The position numbers and the translations under genes were made by a program. The notes below the pieces were generated by a model. That model searched no databases. It was not told the DNA's origin and saw nothing but the letters and a program-made list of their open reading frames with translations. A stretch of 64,000 bases of DNA from Candidatus Mycalebacterium zealandia (GTDB taxonomy: Bacteria > Desulfobacterota_D > UBA1144 > Nemesobacterales > Mycalebacteriaceae), in assembly GCA_014075295.1 (NCBI GenBank), contig CP046180.1, forward strand, positions 490,040-554,039, read 5' to 3'. Of the stretch, positions 51,238 to 58,913 are shown one piece after another. Position 1 is the stretch's first letter, and each line of letters opens with the position of its first letter.

Positions 51238-51428
51238 ATTGCCGTATAGTAGCACAATTAGAGGCTTGTTCTATTTCCCGCAAGGGTCTTTGTATTCCAA
51301 ACCCGACAGAGCGGGTTCTAAGGAAAGGAAAGAACCAGCATTCACTATAAAATCGGCACCCCAAACCCGTCAATGAAAAAAGGACGCAGTTTGCTCAAAC
51401 GGCGGAAACACCGCCAAAACCGATACCG

Positions 51429-51511
51429 CTAAAGAACCTCAAGCAGTTTCAGACCGGAAAGAACTATGGCGACCACGAGGAAATAGCGCACCGCTTTCCC
51501 CTCCCTTTTTT
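51429..51511 (-). pseudogene. Remnant of a tauE 3' end
   Basis: On the minus strand this stretch encodes about 26 codons ending GKAVRYFLVVAIVLSGLKLL, then EVL and a TAG stop. It is nearly the same as the C-terminus of the intact TauE protein encoded at 53525-54292 (KAVRYFLVVAIVLSGLKLLGFL). Fifty-one bases (51441-51491) are identical to 53537-53587. Upstream the frame closes at once with a stop and homology fades, so only the tail of the gene is here. Either a second tauE was lost, or the tail was duplicated when the adhesin gene arrived. Confidence 0.8.
51441..51491. repeat. Direct repeat copy A (tauE 3' end), left of the adhesin gene
   Basis: Fifty-one bases starting aagcagtttcagaccgg and ending gaaatagcgcac, identical to 53537-53587. 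The two copies bracket the adhesin gene in the same orientation, 2096 bases apart. Confidence 0.9.
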
Positions 51512-51569
51512 ATTCACAGGGATTTCAGATGTTGAAGATGCCCCCCTCTAAGTGGCAAATTCCTTATTG

Positions 51570-53429
51570 TTAAAACTCAAACATAACCCCGATGCGCCCG
51601 CCGATTGTGTCGTCGCCCGTTTCCCAGCCGATGCCCGTGCTGAACTGCACATTCTCATGCGTGCGCATGGCAAACGAAGCCGCGGCAGCATACTCTTTGT
51701 TGTATGTGCCGCTTCCAAGTCCGAAACCTATTCTCTTGCCCGGTGAAATTGAAGGCATTTGCATCGCCATAGCCATAGCAACACCACTGGAGTTCTTTTC
51801 CACATCTCTACTGTTTATTATACCGCCGCCCGCTGAGTCAAGCGAAACGGTTCTTAAGCTGATTGAGCCGTCTTCGTTCCTGTCTTCAACAACCAACCTT
51901 CTGTCCTCAGAGGCTTCCGGCGCGGACGCCCCCTCTCCGATGTCTGGCGCTTGGCTGTAACCAGCGTCAGGATTGCGGTTGTTTGTCACATCACCAGCCG
52001 TGCGCAAAACGCCCTGCTGAGCCCGCCCGACTATGCTGTCTGCGTGCGGGGTGTCTGAGTCTATGGAGCCAGCCGTGGGCGTGCTGTCTGCCGGGTCGCC
52101 GTATAACGCCCTGAAAAGGTATTCATCTCTTTCGGGGATACCTGTTCCCGAACCGCCGCTGCCCTTGCCCAATTCTCTGAACTCTCCCAAAGTGGTATTA
52201 ACCGGATTGCCATCCCTATCCACAAGCGCGCCTCCGGGGCTTACAAGTGATGTTACGAGAGACTCAAACTGCTCACGCACATTGTCACCCACCAGGGTAA
52301 CACTGCCTGTTGACGTATTGATTGTGATTGTGTCGCCTGCGGTGTTGGCTGCCATCACCTCTGATATTGCGTCGGTGCGTGCCAACAAATTCATTTGCGT
52401 TAATTCCGCAGTGTTGGCGGCGGCTATGGTGTCTTTAATATCCCTTATCTGCGCAAACGCCGTGCCACCAGTGGCGGCGGTGTCAGTTCTTGTGCCGAGG
52501 TCATTGCGCAAGGCCGTGTCCGTGGTTGTTCTTGCGGTTGTTTCCGCGCTAATGGCGGTGCTTGCGGTGCTTTCATCTCTAAGCCTCTGGGGTACGAATT
52601 CGGTTCCGCTTTTAGTGGCAAATGAACTCAAATTGTATGCCCCTATCAGCACATCGGTGTGAGTTGAATTGCCAATGCGGATTTGGTTCGCGTTCGCCGA
52701 AACATCTTTGCCAATGGCAATGCCCATTTCGCCTCTCACACTCGCTCCCACACCAATCGCTATGGAGTTTATTCCGGTCGCAATCGCATTCCTGCCTATG
52801 GCTATGGAATCCAATCCGGACGCCCTCGACTCCTGTCCCAAGGCGGTTGAATTCTTTCCGGTCGCGTTCGCCAAATGACCAAGAGCCGTTGAAGCCGACC
52901 CGGTCGCATTCGCCACACGACCAACCGCCGTTGACTTTGTACCTGTCGCGCGTGCGCTCGAACCAACCGCCGTTGAAAATGAACCCGCACGCGTATCCTG
53001 ACCAAGAGCCGTTGAACTTGTACCTTCCGCATTTGATAAATGACCAAGAGCCGTTGAAGCCGGCCCGGTCGCATTCGCTACACGACCAACCGCCGTTGAC
53101 TTTGTACCTGTCGCGCGTGCGCTCGAACCAACCGCCGTTGAAAATGAACCCGTCGCATTTGCTCTCTGACCAAGAGCCGTTGAAAATGAACCCGTCGCAA
53201 TTGCCCCCTGACCAAGAGCCGTTGACCTTAAACCTGTCGCACGCGCATCCTCACCAACCGCCGTTGAATCTTCTCCGCTTGCGTTTGCACAAGTTCCGAA
53301 AGCCTCTGCGTTGGTGCCTGTTGAAAATGCCACTCCTCCACATTCTTGCGCTTGCACTTGCGCTTGCGGAACGCAAAAAAGGACTCCAACAATTAACACC
53401 ATCTTGCTGAATTTTCTATATTTCATCAT
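51570..53429 (-). CDS. YadA-type trimeric autotransporter adhesin
   Basis: A 619-residue outer-membrane adhesin. Signal peptide to about residue 28 (ending VQAQ), then a YadA-like head of 14-residue units of the form STAVGxxAxATGxx (about 35-250), a neck near NQIRIGNSTHTDVLIGAYN, a stalk with coiled-coil and alanine/threonine-rich segments, and the C-terminal anchor (about 550-619: SSGVAMAMAMQMPSISPGK, then strands ending GGRIGVMFEF). Three chains would form one 12-stranded barrel. ATG with GGAG upstream. A run of 14 G (coding strand) lies about 30 bases before the start, suggesting phase variation. A remnant of tauE follows it, and intact tauE precedes it. Confidence 0.93.
   Translation of the reverse strand: MMKYRKFSKMVLIVGVLFCVPQAQVQAQECGGVAFSTGTNAEAFGTCANASGEDSTAVGEDARATGLRSTALGQGAIATGSFSTALGQRANATGSFSTAVGSSARATGTKSTAVGRVANATGPASTALGHLSNAEGTSSTALGQDTRAGSFSTAVGSSARATGTKSTAVGRVANATGSASTALGHLANATGKNSTALGQESRASGLDSIAIGRNAIATGINSIAIGVGASVRGEMGIAIGKDVSANANQIRIGNSTHTDVLIGAYNLSSFATKSGTEFVPQRLRDESTASTAISAETTARTTTDTALRNDLGTRTDTAATGGTAFAQIRDIKDTIAAANTAELTQMNLLARTDAISEVMAANTAGDTITINTSTGSVTLVGDNVREQFESLVTSLVSPGGALVDRDGNPVNTTLGEFRELGKGSGGSGTGIPERDEYLFRALYGDPADSTPTAGSIDSDTPHADSIVGRAQQGVLRTAGDVTNNRNPDAGYSQAPDIGEGASAPEASEDRRLVVEDRNEDGSISLRTVSLDSAGGGIINSRDVEKNSSGVAMAMAMQMPSISPGKRIGFGLGSGTYNKEYAAAASFAMRTHENVQFSTGIGWETGDDTIGGRIGVMFEF
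52873..52987. repeat. Duplicated head-repeat block, copy 1
   Basis: About 115 bases nearly identical to 53038-53152 (two mismatches seen), offset by 165 bases (55 codons) inside the adhesin head. It encodes GSSARATGTKSTAVGRVANA plus flanking residues. The in-frame spacing changes the head length without breaking the gene. Confidence 0.85.
53038..53152. repeat. Duplicated head-repeat block, copy 2
   Basis: Second copy of the 115-base block at 52873-52987. Near the junction one head unit (STALGQDTRAGSF) has 13 rather than 14 residues, consistent with an unequal recombination event. Confidence 0.85.
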
Positions 53430-53459
53430 TGCGGGTTACTCCAAAAATTCAAGATGACT

Positions 53460-53473
53460 CCCCCCCCCCCCCC
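53460..53473. promoter_or_regulatory. 14-base C/G homopolymer upstream of the adhesin gene
   Basis: Fourteen C on the plus strand (G on the adhesin's coding strand), joined to seven A at 53474-53480. It begins about 30 bases 5' of the adhesin ATG and outside any gene. Tracts like this change length by slipped-strand mispairing and switch expression when they lie in a promoter spacer or leader. No clear -35/-10 pair could be placed around it, so its exact position in the promoter is open. Confidence 0.8.
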
Positions 53474-53524
53474 AAAAAAACAACAGCAGAGGGTTTTTTC
53501 GCCCTAATTCCTCAATTTCAATTC

Positions 53525-54292
53525 TTATAAAAACCCAAGCAGTTTCAGACCGGAAAGAACTATGGCGACCACGAGGAAATAGCGCACAGCTTTCGCTCCT
53601 TTCCTTACCGAAAGTTTTGCTCCCCACCATCCGCCAAGCGCGGAGCCGGCCGCGAGGTTCAACCCTTTGAGAATATCAACATCTCCGAAATAAAAGAAGA
53701 TGCAGACCGCCGGAATCGTGTATATCAGCACGATAAAAATCTTGCGCGCGTTGACAGAAGCGATGCTTCCGCCAACCAAGTGAAACAGAAGAGCCATAAT
53801 CACAAGTCCTACTCCGACTTGTATGAAGCCCCCGTAGAAACCCGCCGCCACAAGTCCCGGATAAATGAGCCAACCCCGCTTACCGCGCGCTTCTCCGCCC
53901 GCCTTCAATGACGGCAGAAACATTGACGCCGCCACCACCATAATCGCGATGGCGACTATTTTTTTGAACATCTCATCGTCAATCGTTACCGCCGCAAAAA
54001 CGCCGCAAACCATTCCGGGCAGGGTCAAAAGCGAAAGTTTAAGACTGTGGCGCAAGTCTGCCACGCGCTCTTTCGAGAAAGACGCGCTTGCCGATATATT
54101 CTGAATCAGGATTGAAAGGCGGTTTGTTCCGTTCGCTTCGCCTCCGTCCAGACCGAGAAAAATAAGAACCGGCAGGGTTAGCGCCGAGCCTCCGCCCGCC
54201 GTAACATTTATGACTCCAACCGCAACTCCGATGAGAAAAAGAAAAACCTGCGGAAAAAACTCCGCAACTTCAGCGGAAAGAAACTCCGCCAT
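53525..54292 (-). CDS. TauE/SafE-family sulfite/anion exporter
   Basis: A 255-residue membrane protein with about eight helices of the TauE/SafE (DUF81) family, whose members export sulfite, sulfoacetate or other organic anions. Seen: LIGVAVGVINVTAGGGSALTLP at the N-terminus, the family's GGGS loop, FYGGFIQVGVGL as the second pseudo-repeat, and a short C-terminal helix. Its start overlaps the rpiA stop by one base (TAATG). Its last 51 bases recur at 51441-51491. Substrate unknown. Confidence 0.85.
   Translation of the reverse strand: MAEFLSAEVAEFFPQVFLFLIGVAVGVINVTAGGGSALTLPVLIFLGLDGGEANGTNRLSILIQNISASASFSKERVADLRHSLKLSLLTLPGMVCGVFAAVTIDDEMFKKIVAIAIMVVAASMFLPSLKAGGEARGKRGWLIYPGLVAAGFYGGFIQVGVGLVIMALLFHLVGGSIASVNARKIFIVLIYTIPAVCIFFYFGDVDILKGLNLAAGSALGGWWGAKLSVRKGAKAVRYFLVVAIVLSGLKLLGFL
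53537..53587. repeat. Direct repeat copy B (tauE 3' end), right of the adhesin gene
   Basis: This copy is the functional 3' end of the intact tauE gene and is identical over 51 bases to 51441-51491. The repeat pair resembles the duplicated gene ends left by integrative elements, but no integrase gene lies between the copies. Confidence 0.9.
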
Positions 54293-55020
54293 TATTCAAC
54301 CCGCAGATGCTCCACATCTTCATCGGATGAAACCAGAATGTCCGTTGTGGTCGTGAGAAACAGTCCGTGCTCAACGATTCCCGCTCTCCACACGAGAGAT
54401 TCGGCAATAATTTTCGGGTCGTAAATAGGGCCGAAATCGCAGTCCAGGATGTAGTTTTTTTCGTCCGTCTTGAAGGTTTTGCCGTTTTCGTCTTTTCTAA
54501 GTTCCATCAGGGTCGCGCCGAGGGTTGAGATGAATCTGCACACCGGTCCAACCGCGAACGGTATAACCTCAACCGGAACATGGCAGATCATTCCAATTCT
54601 TTCAGACAACTTGCTTTTGTCTATAACGATAATATTTCTTGAACTCTCCTGAGCCACGATTTTTTCGCGAAACATCGCGCCGCCGCCGCCCTTGATGACA
54701 TTAAAGTCGCGGTCAACCTCGTCCGCGCCGTCAATCGTCACGTCTATCGCCGAGTCGCGTTTGAATTTGTTGTCTATTGTGAGACCGAGTGATTTTGCGT
54801 AAGCGGCGGTTTGAATTGAACTCGGCACGCACACTATTTTCCCTATGACGCCCGATTGGACTTTTTCCGCAAGGTATTCAACCGCAAACGTGGCGGCTTT
54901 TCCCGTTCCCAGCCCGACAACCATTCCGGAAGAAACAAAATCAACGGCCATTGAAGAGGCTTTGCGAACCACCTTTTCATTGAAGCTTCGTACGGGGTGC
55001 TTTTTCTTGTGAATTCCCAT
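54292..55020 (-). CDS. rpiA: Ribose-5-phosphate isomerase A
   Basis: RpiA interconverts ribose-5-phosphate and ribulose-5-phosphate. The 242-residue protein has GLGTGKAATFAVEYL (phosphate loop), PSSIQTAAYAKSLGL, the catalytic acid in IDGADEVDRDFNVIKGGGGAMFREKIVAQ and DCDFGPIYDPK. It lies in a tkt-pgi-rpiA-tauE series; 56 bases separate it from pgi. Confidence 0.94.
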   Translation of the reverse strand: MGIHKKKHPVRSFNEKVVRKASSMAVDFVSSGMVVGLGTGKAATFAVEYLAEKVQSGVIGKIVCVPSSIQTAAYAKSLGLTIDNKFKRDSAIDVTIDGADEVDRDFNVIKGGGGAMFREKIVAQESSRNIIVIDKSKLSERIGMICHVPVEVIPFAVGPVCRFISTLGATLMELRKDENGKTFKTDEKNYILDCDFGPIYDPKIIAESLVWRAGIVEHGLFLTTTTDILVSSDEDVEHLRVE

Positions 55021-55076
55021 TGGAAATGGACGAATTTACTATACTTAAGGCGCGCGGGCGTCTCAATAATTTTCGC

Positions 55077-56780
55077 TCAAACTAAAGTGAGTTTCAATAG
55101 TTTTGAAATTTGCGCAATCGCGCCCGCGGGGTCGGAATTCAAATCTATTTGCACGACCTCTCTTCCCACATTTTCAAGCGCTTCCCTGTCGCCGAGCATT
55201 TGAGCATTTTTGAGAATCTCAAACTCCACGCCGCCGCTCACGGGCGTGTCCCCGGGGATTTTTATTCCGCTGTTGCATTTTCCGCACAGTTGAATAAAAA
55301 TTCCGTCCCCCGCGTCTCCCTTGTGAATCTGTCCCGAAGAGTGAAGATAAGCGGGTCCCCAGTCCGCCGTAACCGTAACGCCAAAAGTTTTTGCCAGAGA
55401 CGCGCGCAGAGATTCAACCGAATCGCGCAGTTTTTCGTCCGAGCCGTCAAGAAACGCCTGAATGGAAAAAAATACGCCGCTTTTTTTCTTTTTTGCCTTT
55501 TTCTCAAAATAAGCTCGTAAATCCGCGCTGCTTCGCGCCACGGATGTCCTGAACTCAATCTTCCCGTGCGTAAAGTCCGCCGTGTTCAGAGGTAGTTTGC
55601 CCTCGCGCCGGTAGATTTCCATAAGGCGGCGTGCCTGTTCCTTCGCGCTTTCAACATCGGGTTGGTCAAACGGGTTTATTCCCCAGAGCGCTCCCAGAAT
55701 TGCGACCGCGACCTCCCAGCGGAAGATTTCACCGCCAAGCGCGTTCTTGTTCTCCAAAACCGTTATTACAATCGGCATTCCGCTTTCGGCAACCGCACGC
55801 GCTTGAGCCATAAGTTTCTCATCGTCTTTCAGACAGACGAAAAATGCCCCGCCCGCGCCGCAGTCCGTCTCAACCGGATGAACTGCCGGCAGAACCCTCA
55901 TCCCGTCTTTGCCCAAACTTTCGCCGACTATCTGCTCCACAAATCTGTCAAAGCCCGCAATGGCTTCCGAACAACGGATATGAAACGCGCCGTTTCCGTT
56001 TTTGCTAAAAAAATCAATCGCGCCCGCGAGATTCAGAGCGGTGTTGTCATTTTCGCCGCGCAGTTCCCGGGCCATATCCCGTGCGCTTGACAGAATAGCG
56101 TCCACATCCGCCCCCGCGATTGCGGCGGGAACCATTCCGAACACGGAAAGCGGCGAGAAACGCCCGCCGACCGTTTTGTCTCCGGTAAAAATTTCGGCAA
56201 AACCACGCTCGCTTGCGCTCTCAAAAAGCGGCGTGTTCTCATCCGTTATCGCGGCAAACCTTTGCGCCGCTTCGTCCGCTCCGAGTTTTTCGGAACAACG
56301 TTCAAAAAAGAAAGCCGCCGCCGAAACGGTTTCAACGGTTGCGCCTGATTTTGACGAGACGATAAAAAAAGTTTCATTCCAGTTCGTGTTTTCACAAACT
56401 CGTGCGATTGTGTCCGCAACGGTTGTGTCAATAACGGTTAGGCGCGTGTCGCTCGAATCCGCGAACGCGCGCGCGAAGACCTTTGATATCAGACCTGATC
56501 CGCCCATCGCGATGAGAATGACGTTTTTAATTCCGCCGTCTTTGAGGCGTGCGGCAAAGTCTCTGATTTTTTCAAGCGAGTGCGCGGTGTTTTCGGGAAG
56601 CGAAAGCCATCCGAGCCGGTTGGCAATTAAATCGGCGTCTCCTTTCCACAGCGAGAGATCGCGTTCCCAAAGCCGTTTTACGATTGCGCCGCCTGAGGAA
56701 TTTTTCAGCGTATTTTCAAATTTTCCGGATAAGTCACCGGGTATTTCAATGTAGTTCGCGCCGTTGTTTTTTTCTGTCAT
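55077..56780 (-). CDS. pgi: Glucose-6-phosphate isomerase (Tal-Pgi fusion type)
   Basis: Pgi interconverts glucose-6-phosphate and fructose-6-phosphate. The 567-residue protein has two SIS domains with IAMGGSGLISKVF, FIVSSKSGATVETVSAAAFF, GGRFSPLSVFGM and the C-terminal LHSSGQIHKGDAGDGIF carrying the catalytic lysine region. The opening IVKRLWERDLSLWKG and NRLGWLSLP resemble the Pgi half of bifunctional transaldolase-Pgi proteins, but no transaldolase domain is attached. It overlaps tkt by four bases. Confidence 0.9.
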   Translation of the reverse strand: MTEKNNGANYIEIPGDLSGKFENTLKNSSGGAIVKRLWERDLSLWKGDADLIANRLGWLSLPENTAHSLEKIRDFAARLKDGGIKNVILIAMGGSGLISKVFARAFADSSDTRLTVIDTTVADTIARVCENTNWNETFFIVSSKSGATVETVSAAAFFFERCSEKLGADEAAQRFAAITDENTPLFESASERGFAEIFTGDKTVGGRFSPLSVFGMVPAAIAGADVDAILSSARDMARELRGENDNTALNLAGAIDFFSKNGNGAFHIRCSEAIAGFDRFVEQIVGESLGKDGMRVLPAVHPVETDCGAGGAFFVCLKDDEKLMAQARAVAESGMPIVITVLENKNALGGEIFRWEVAVAILGALWGINPFDQPDVESAKEQARRLMEIYRREGKLPLNTADFTHGKIEFRTSVARSSADLRAYFEKKAKKKKSGVFFSIQAFLDGSDEKLRDSVESLRASLAKTFGVTVTADWGPAYLHSSGQIHKGDAGDGIFIQLCGKCNSGIKIPGDTPVSGGVEFEILKNAQMLGDREALENVGREVVQIDLNSDPAGAIAQISKLLKLTLV

Positions 56781-58771
56781 TTTTTCCGAATAAGTTTTTT
56801 CGCGATGGAGAAGATGTTTTTTTCATCAAATCCGAGTTCCTTCATAACATCATTGCCCGGAGCGGATTCGCCGAAAGTGTCGACTCCGAGACAGAAGGTT
56901 TGTTCCCCCGACCCCGTGTGCCTTTCCCAGCCGAGTGTTGAAGCCGCTTCAACCGAAAGGCGCGTTTTTACCGAAGGCGGAAGCACGCGGTTTTTGTAAG
57001 TTGCGGGCTGGCGGTCAAAGATTTCCCAACTGGGCATGCTTACGACCCGCGATTTCACGCCCGCCTTGAGGAGTTTTTTGTGAGCGCCAATGCATGGCGC
57101 TACTTCCGACCCGGTAGCAATAATTATGATTTCCGGCTTGCCCTTGCAGTTCGCCGCTATATACGCGCCGCGCGTCGCGTTATCCGAACGCGCCGCCGTT
57201 TCCAGAACCGGAACGTTCTGCCGCGTCAGCGCAAGCGCGACCGGTTTGCGCGATTCAACTATTAGGGGCCACAGCGCGCTAAGTTCATTCCCGTCCGCAG
57301 GCCTTATGACGTCAAGTCCCGGAGTGGCTCTCAGCGCGGCCAGATGCTCAACGGGCTGGTGAGTGGGTCCGTCTTCGCCGACACCGATACTGTCGTGCGA
57401 AAACACGTAGATGACCGGCAAATTCATAAGCGCTGACAGGCGCAATGCGGGTTTTAGATAGTCCGAAAAAACGAAGTAACACGAAGCGTAGGGCCTGAGC
57501 CCGCTGAGAGCGAGACCGTTGCAGAATGCCGCCATTGAGTGCTCGCGTACTCCGAAGCGGAAGTTTCTCCCGCTTCGGAATGCGGCGTTAAAGTCTCCGG
57601 CGGCTTTGATGTTTGTTTTTGTTGAGTCCGCTACATCCGCCGCGCCCCCGACAAACCATGGAATTTTCGCGCTTACTTCCTCCATGATTTTGCCGTTGCA
57701 AGTTCTTGTGGCAACAGAGTCGCCGCTGTTGAAAACCGGCAGGTCGTGCGCCCAGCCCTTTGGAGCGGAGCCTTTGGAAATTGCTTTTAATTCGGCCGCC
57801 GCCGCCGGGTATTTTTTCGCGTATCTGTCAAAAAGCGTCTTCCACTGTTTTTCAAGTTTCTTCCCTTTTTTTATGACCGATGAGCGGTAGGCGGCGACTT
57901 CTTTCGGAACATAAAAATCCGGCGCGGATTTGATTCCGTAAAACTTTTTCGTCAGAGCCACTTCTTCCTTGCCGAGCGGCGCGCCGTGCGCTTCCGAAGT
58001 GTTTTCCTTGCCGGGGCTACCGAAGGCTATGCGGCTTTTTACTGTAACAAGCGCGGGTATTTTGCTTTTTACGGCTTTGGAATATGCGTTTTCAAGAGCG
58101 GTAAGATTGTTCGCATCCGTCACGCTGAAAACCTTCCATCCATAAGAGGCAAATCTGTTTTTGACGTTTTCGGAGAACGAAATGTTAGTTTTGCCGTCAA
58201 TCGTGATGCTGTTGTCGTCGTAAATCCAGACCAGGTTGTCCAGTTTTAGGTGCGCCGCGAGTGAGGCGGCTTCGGAGGTAATTCCCTCCATCATATCGCC
58301 ATCGCTTAAGATGGAAAAAACATTGTATCCCGCGACCGGAAAACCGGGCTTGTCAAAGCGGTTTGAAAGCCATTTCCCCGCCGCCGCCATTCCGACCGAG
58401 GTTGCCGCTCCCTGCCCGAGGGGGCCTGTCGTGGTTTCAACTCCGGGAACAAGCCCGTATTCGGGGTGCCCCGCGCATTTTCCTCCAAGCCGCCGGAACT
58501 TTTTTATGTCCTCAATGGAAACCTTGTAGCCGGATATGTGAAGCATTGAATATAAAAGCATTGAGGCGTGTCCGGCGGAGAGCACGAAGCGGTCGCGCAC
58601 GCTCCATGCGGGGTTTGCCGGGTTGTGCCTGATAAATCCGTCCCACAATTTGAAGGTGGCGGGGGCAAGCGCCATGGGCGTGCCGGGATGCCCCGACTGC
58701 GCTTTTTCAACGGCGTCCATTGAAAGAGCTCTGACGCAATTAACAATCTTCATTGTCGTGGTTTTTTTCAT
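56777..58771 (-). CDS. tkt: Transketolase
   Basis: A thiamine-diphosphate enzyme of the pentose phosphate pathway, transferring two-carbon ketol units. The 664-residue protein has AVEKAQSGHPGTPMALAPA, SAGHASMLLYSML, TTTGPLGQGAATSVGMA, the ThDP motif SDGDMMEGITSEAASLAAHLKL and DDNSITIDG, and the glutamate of the second active-site half in FGVREHSMAAF. ATG at 58771 is chosen; the open frame to 59065 runs through the divergent gap into the next gene. TGATATATT about 20 bases upstream on the minus strand is a possible extended -10. Confidence 0.95.
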   Translation of the reverse strand: MKKTTTMKIVNCVRALSMDAVEKAQSGHPGTPMALAPATFKLWDGFIRHNPANPAWSVRDRFVLSAGHASMLLYSMLHISGYKVSIEDIKKFRRLGGKCAGHPEYGLVPGVETTTGPLGQGAATSVGMAAAGKWLSNRFDKPGFPVAGYNVFSILSDGDMMEGITSEAASLAAHLKLDNLVWIYDDNSITIDGKTNISFSENVKNRFASYGWKVFSVTDANNLTALENAYSKAVKSKIPALVTVKSRIAFGSPGKENTSEAHGAPLGKEEVALTKKFYGIKSAPDFYVPKEVAAYRSSVIKKGKKLEKQWKTLFDRYAKKYPAAAAELKAISKGSAPKGWAHDLPVFNSGDSVATRTCNGKIMEEVSAKIPWFVGGAADVADSTKTNIKAAGDFNAAFRSGRNFRFGVREHSMAAFCNGLALSGLRPYASCYFVFSDYLKPALRLSALMNLPVIYVFSHDSIGVGEDGPTHQPVEHLAALRATPGLDVIRPADGNELSALWPLIVESRKPVALALTRQNVPVLETAARSDNATRGAYIAANCKGKPEIIIIATGSEVAPCIGAHKKLLKAGVKSRVVSMPSWEIFDRQPATYKNRVLPPSVKTRLSVEAASTLGWERHTGSGEQTFCLGVDTFGESAPGNDVMKELGFDEKNIFSIAKKLIRKK

Positions 58772-58913
58772 TTTGAACTCAAGTTTGACAGGAAAATATA
58801 TCAAACCACAAATTTGCTTACTTGCAATAGAAAGAAAATTTTGCTTTGTTTGTTTTTTCAGGTTATCGTTAGCGTCTCGGTTATTCAGTTTATAGGGCGG
58901 CATTGAAAAAAAA

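Larger units (their letters stand above)
51191..51569. other. 379-base region with no intact gene
   Basis: Reading left to right it holds the upstream region and a palindrome (51221-51237) of the lipoprotein gene, a small GGCGG/CCGCC hairpin at 51401-51415, a fragment homologous to the tauE 3' end (51429-51511), and the region after the adhesin stop codon. No RNA gene was recognised. Confidence 0.7.

Noticed and set aside
52622..53410. Plus-strand open frame (262 codons) with repeated DQEPLKP/NQPPLKMNP-like units opposite the adhesin
   Set aside because: The repeats are only the reverse complement of the adhesin head repeats; there is no ribosome site and no known fold.
53436..53630. Minus-strand 64-codon frame running through the homopolymer
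   Set aside because: It consists of the out-of-frame tauE tail plus the G-tract, has no ribosome site and no family resemblance.
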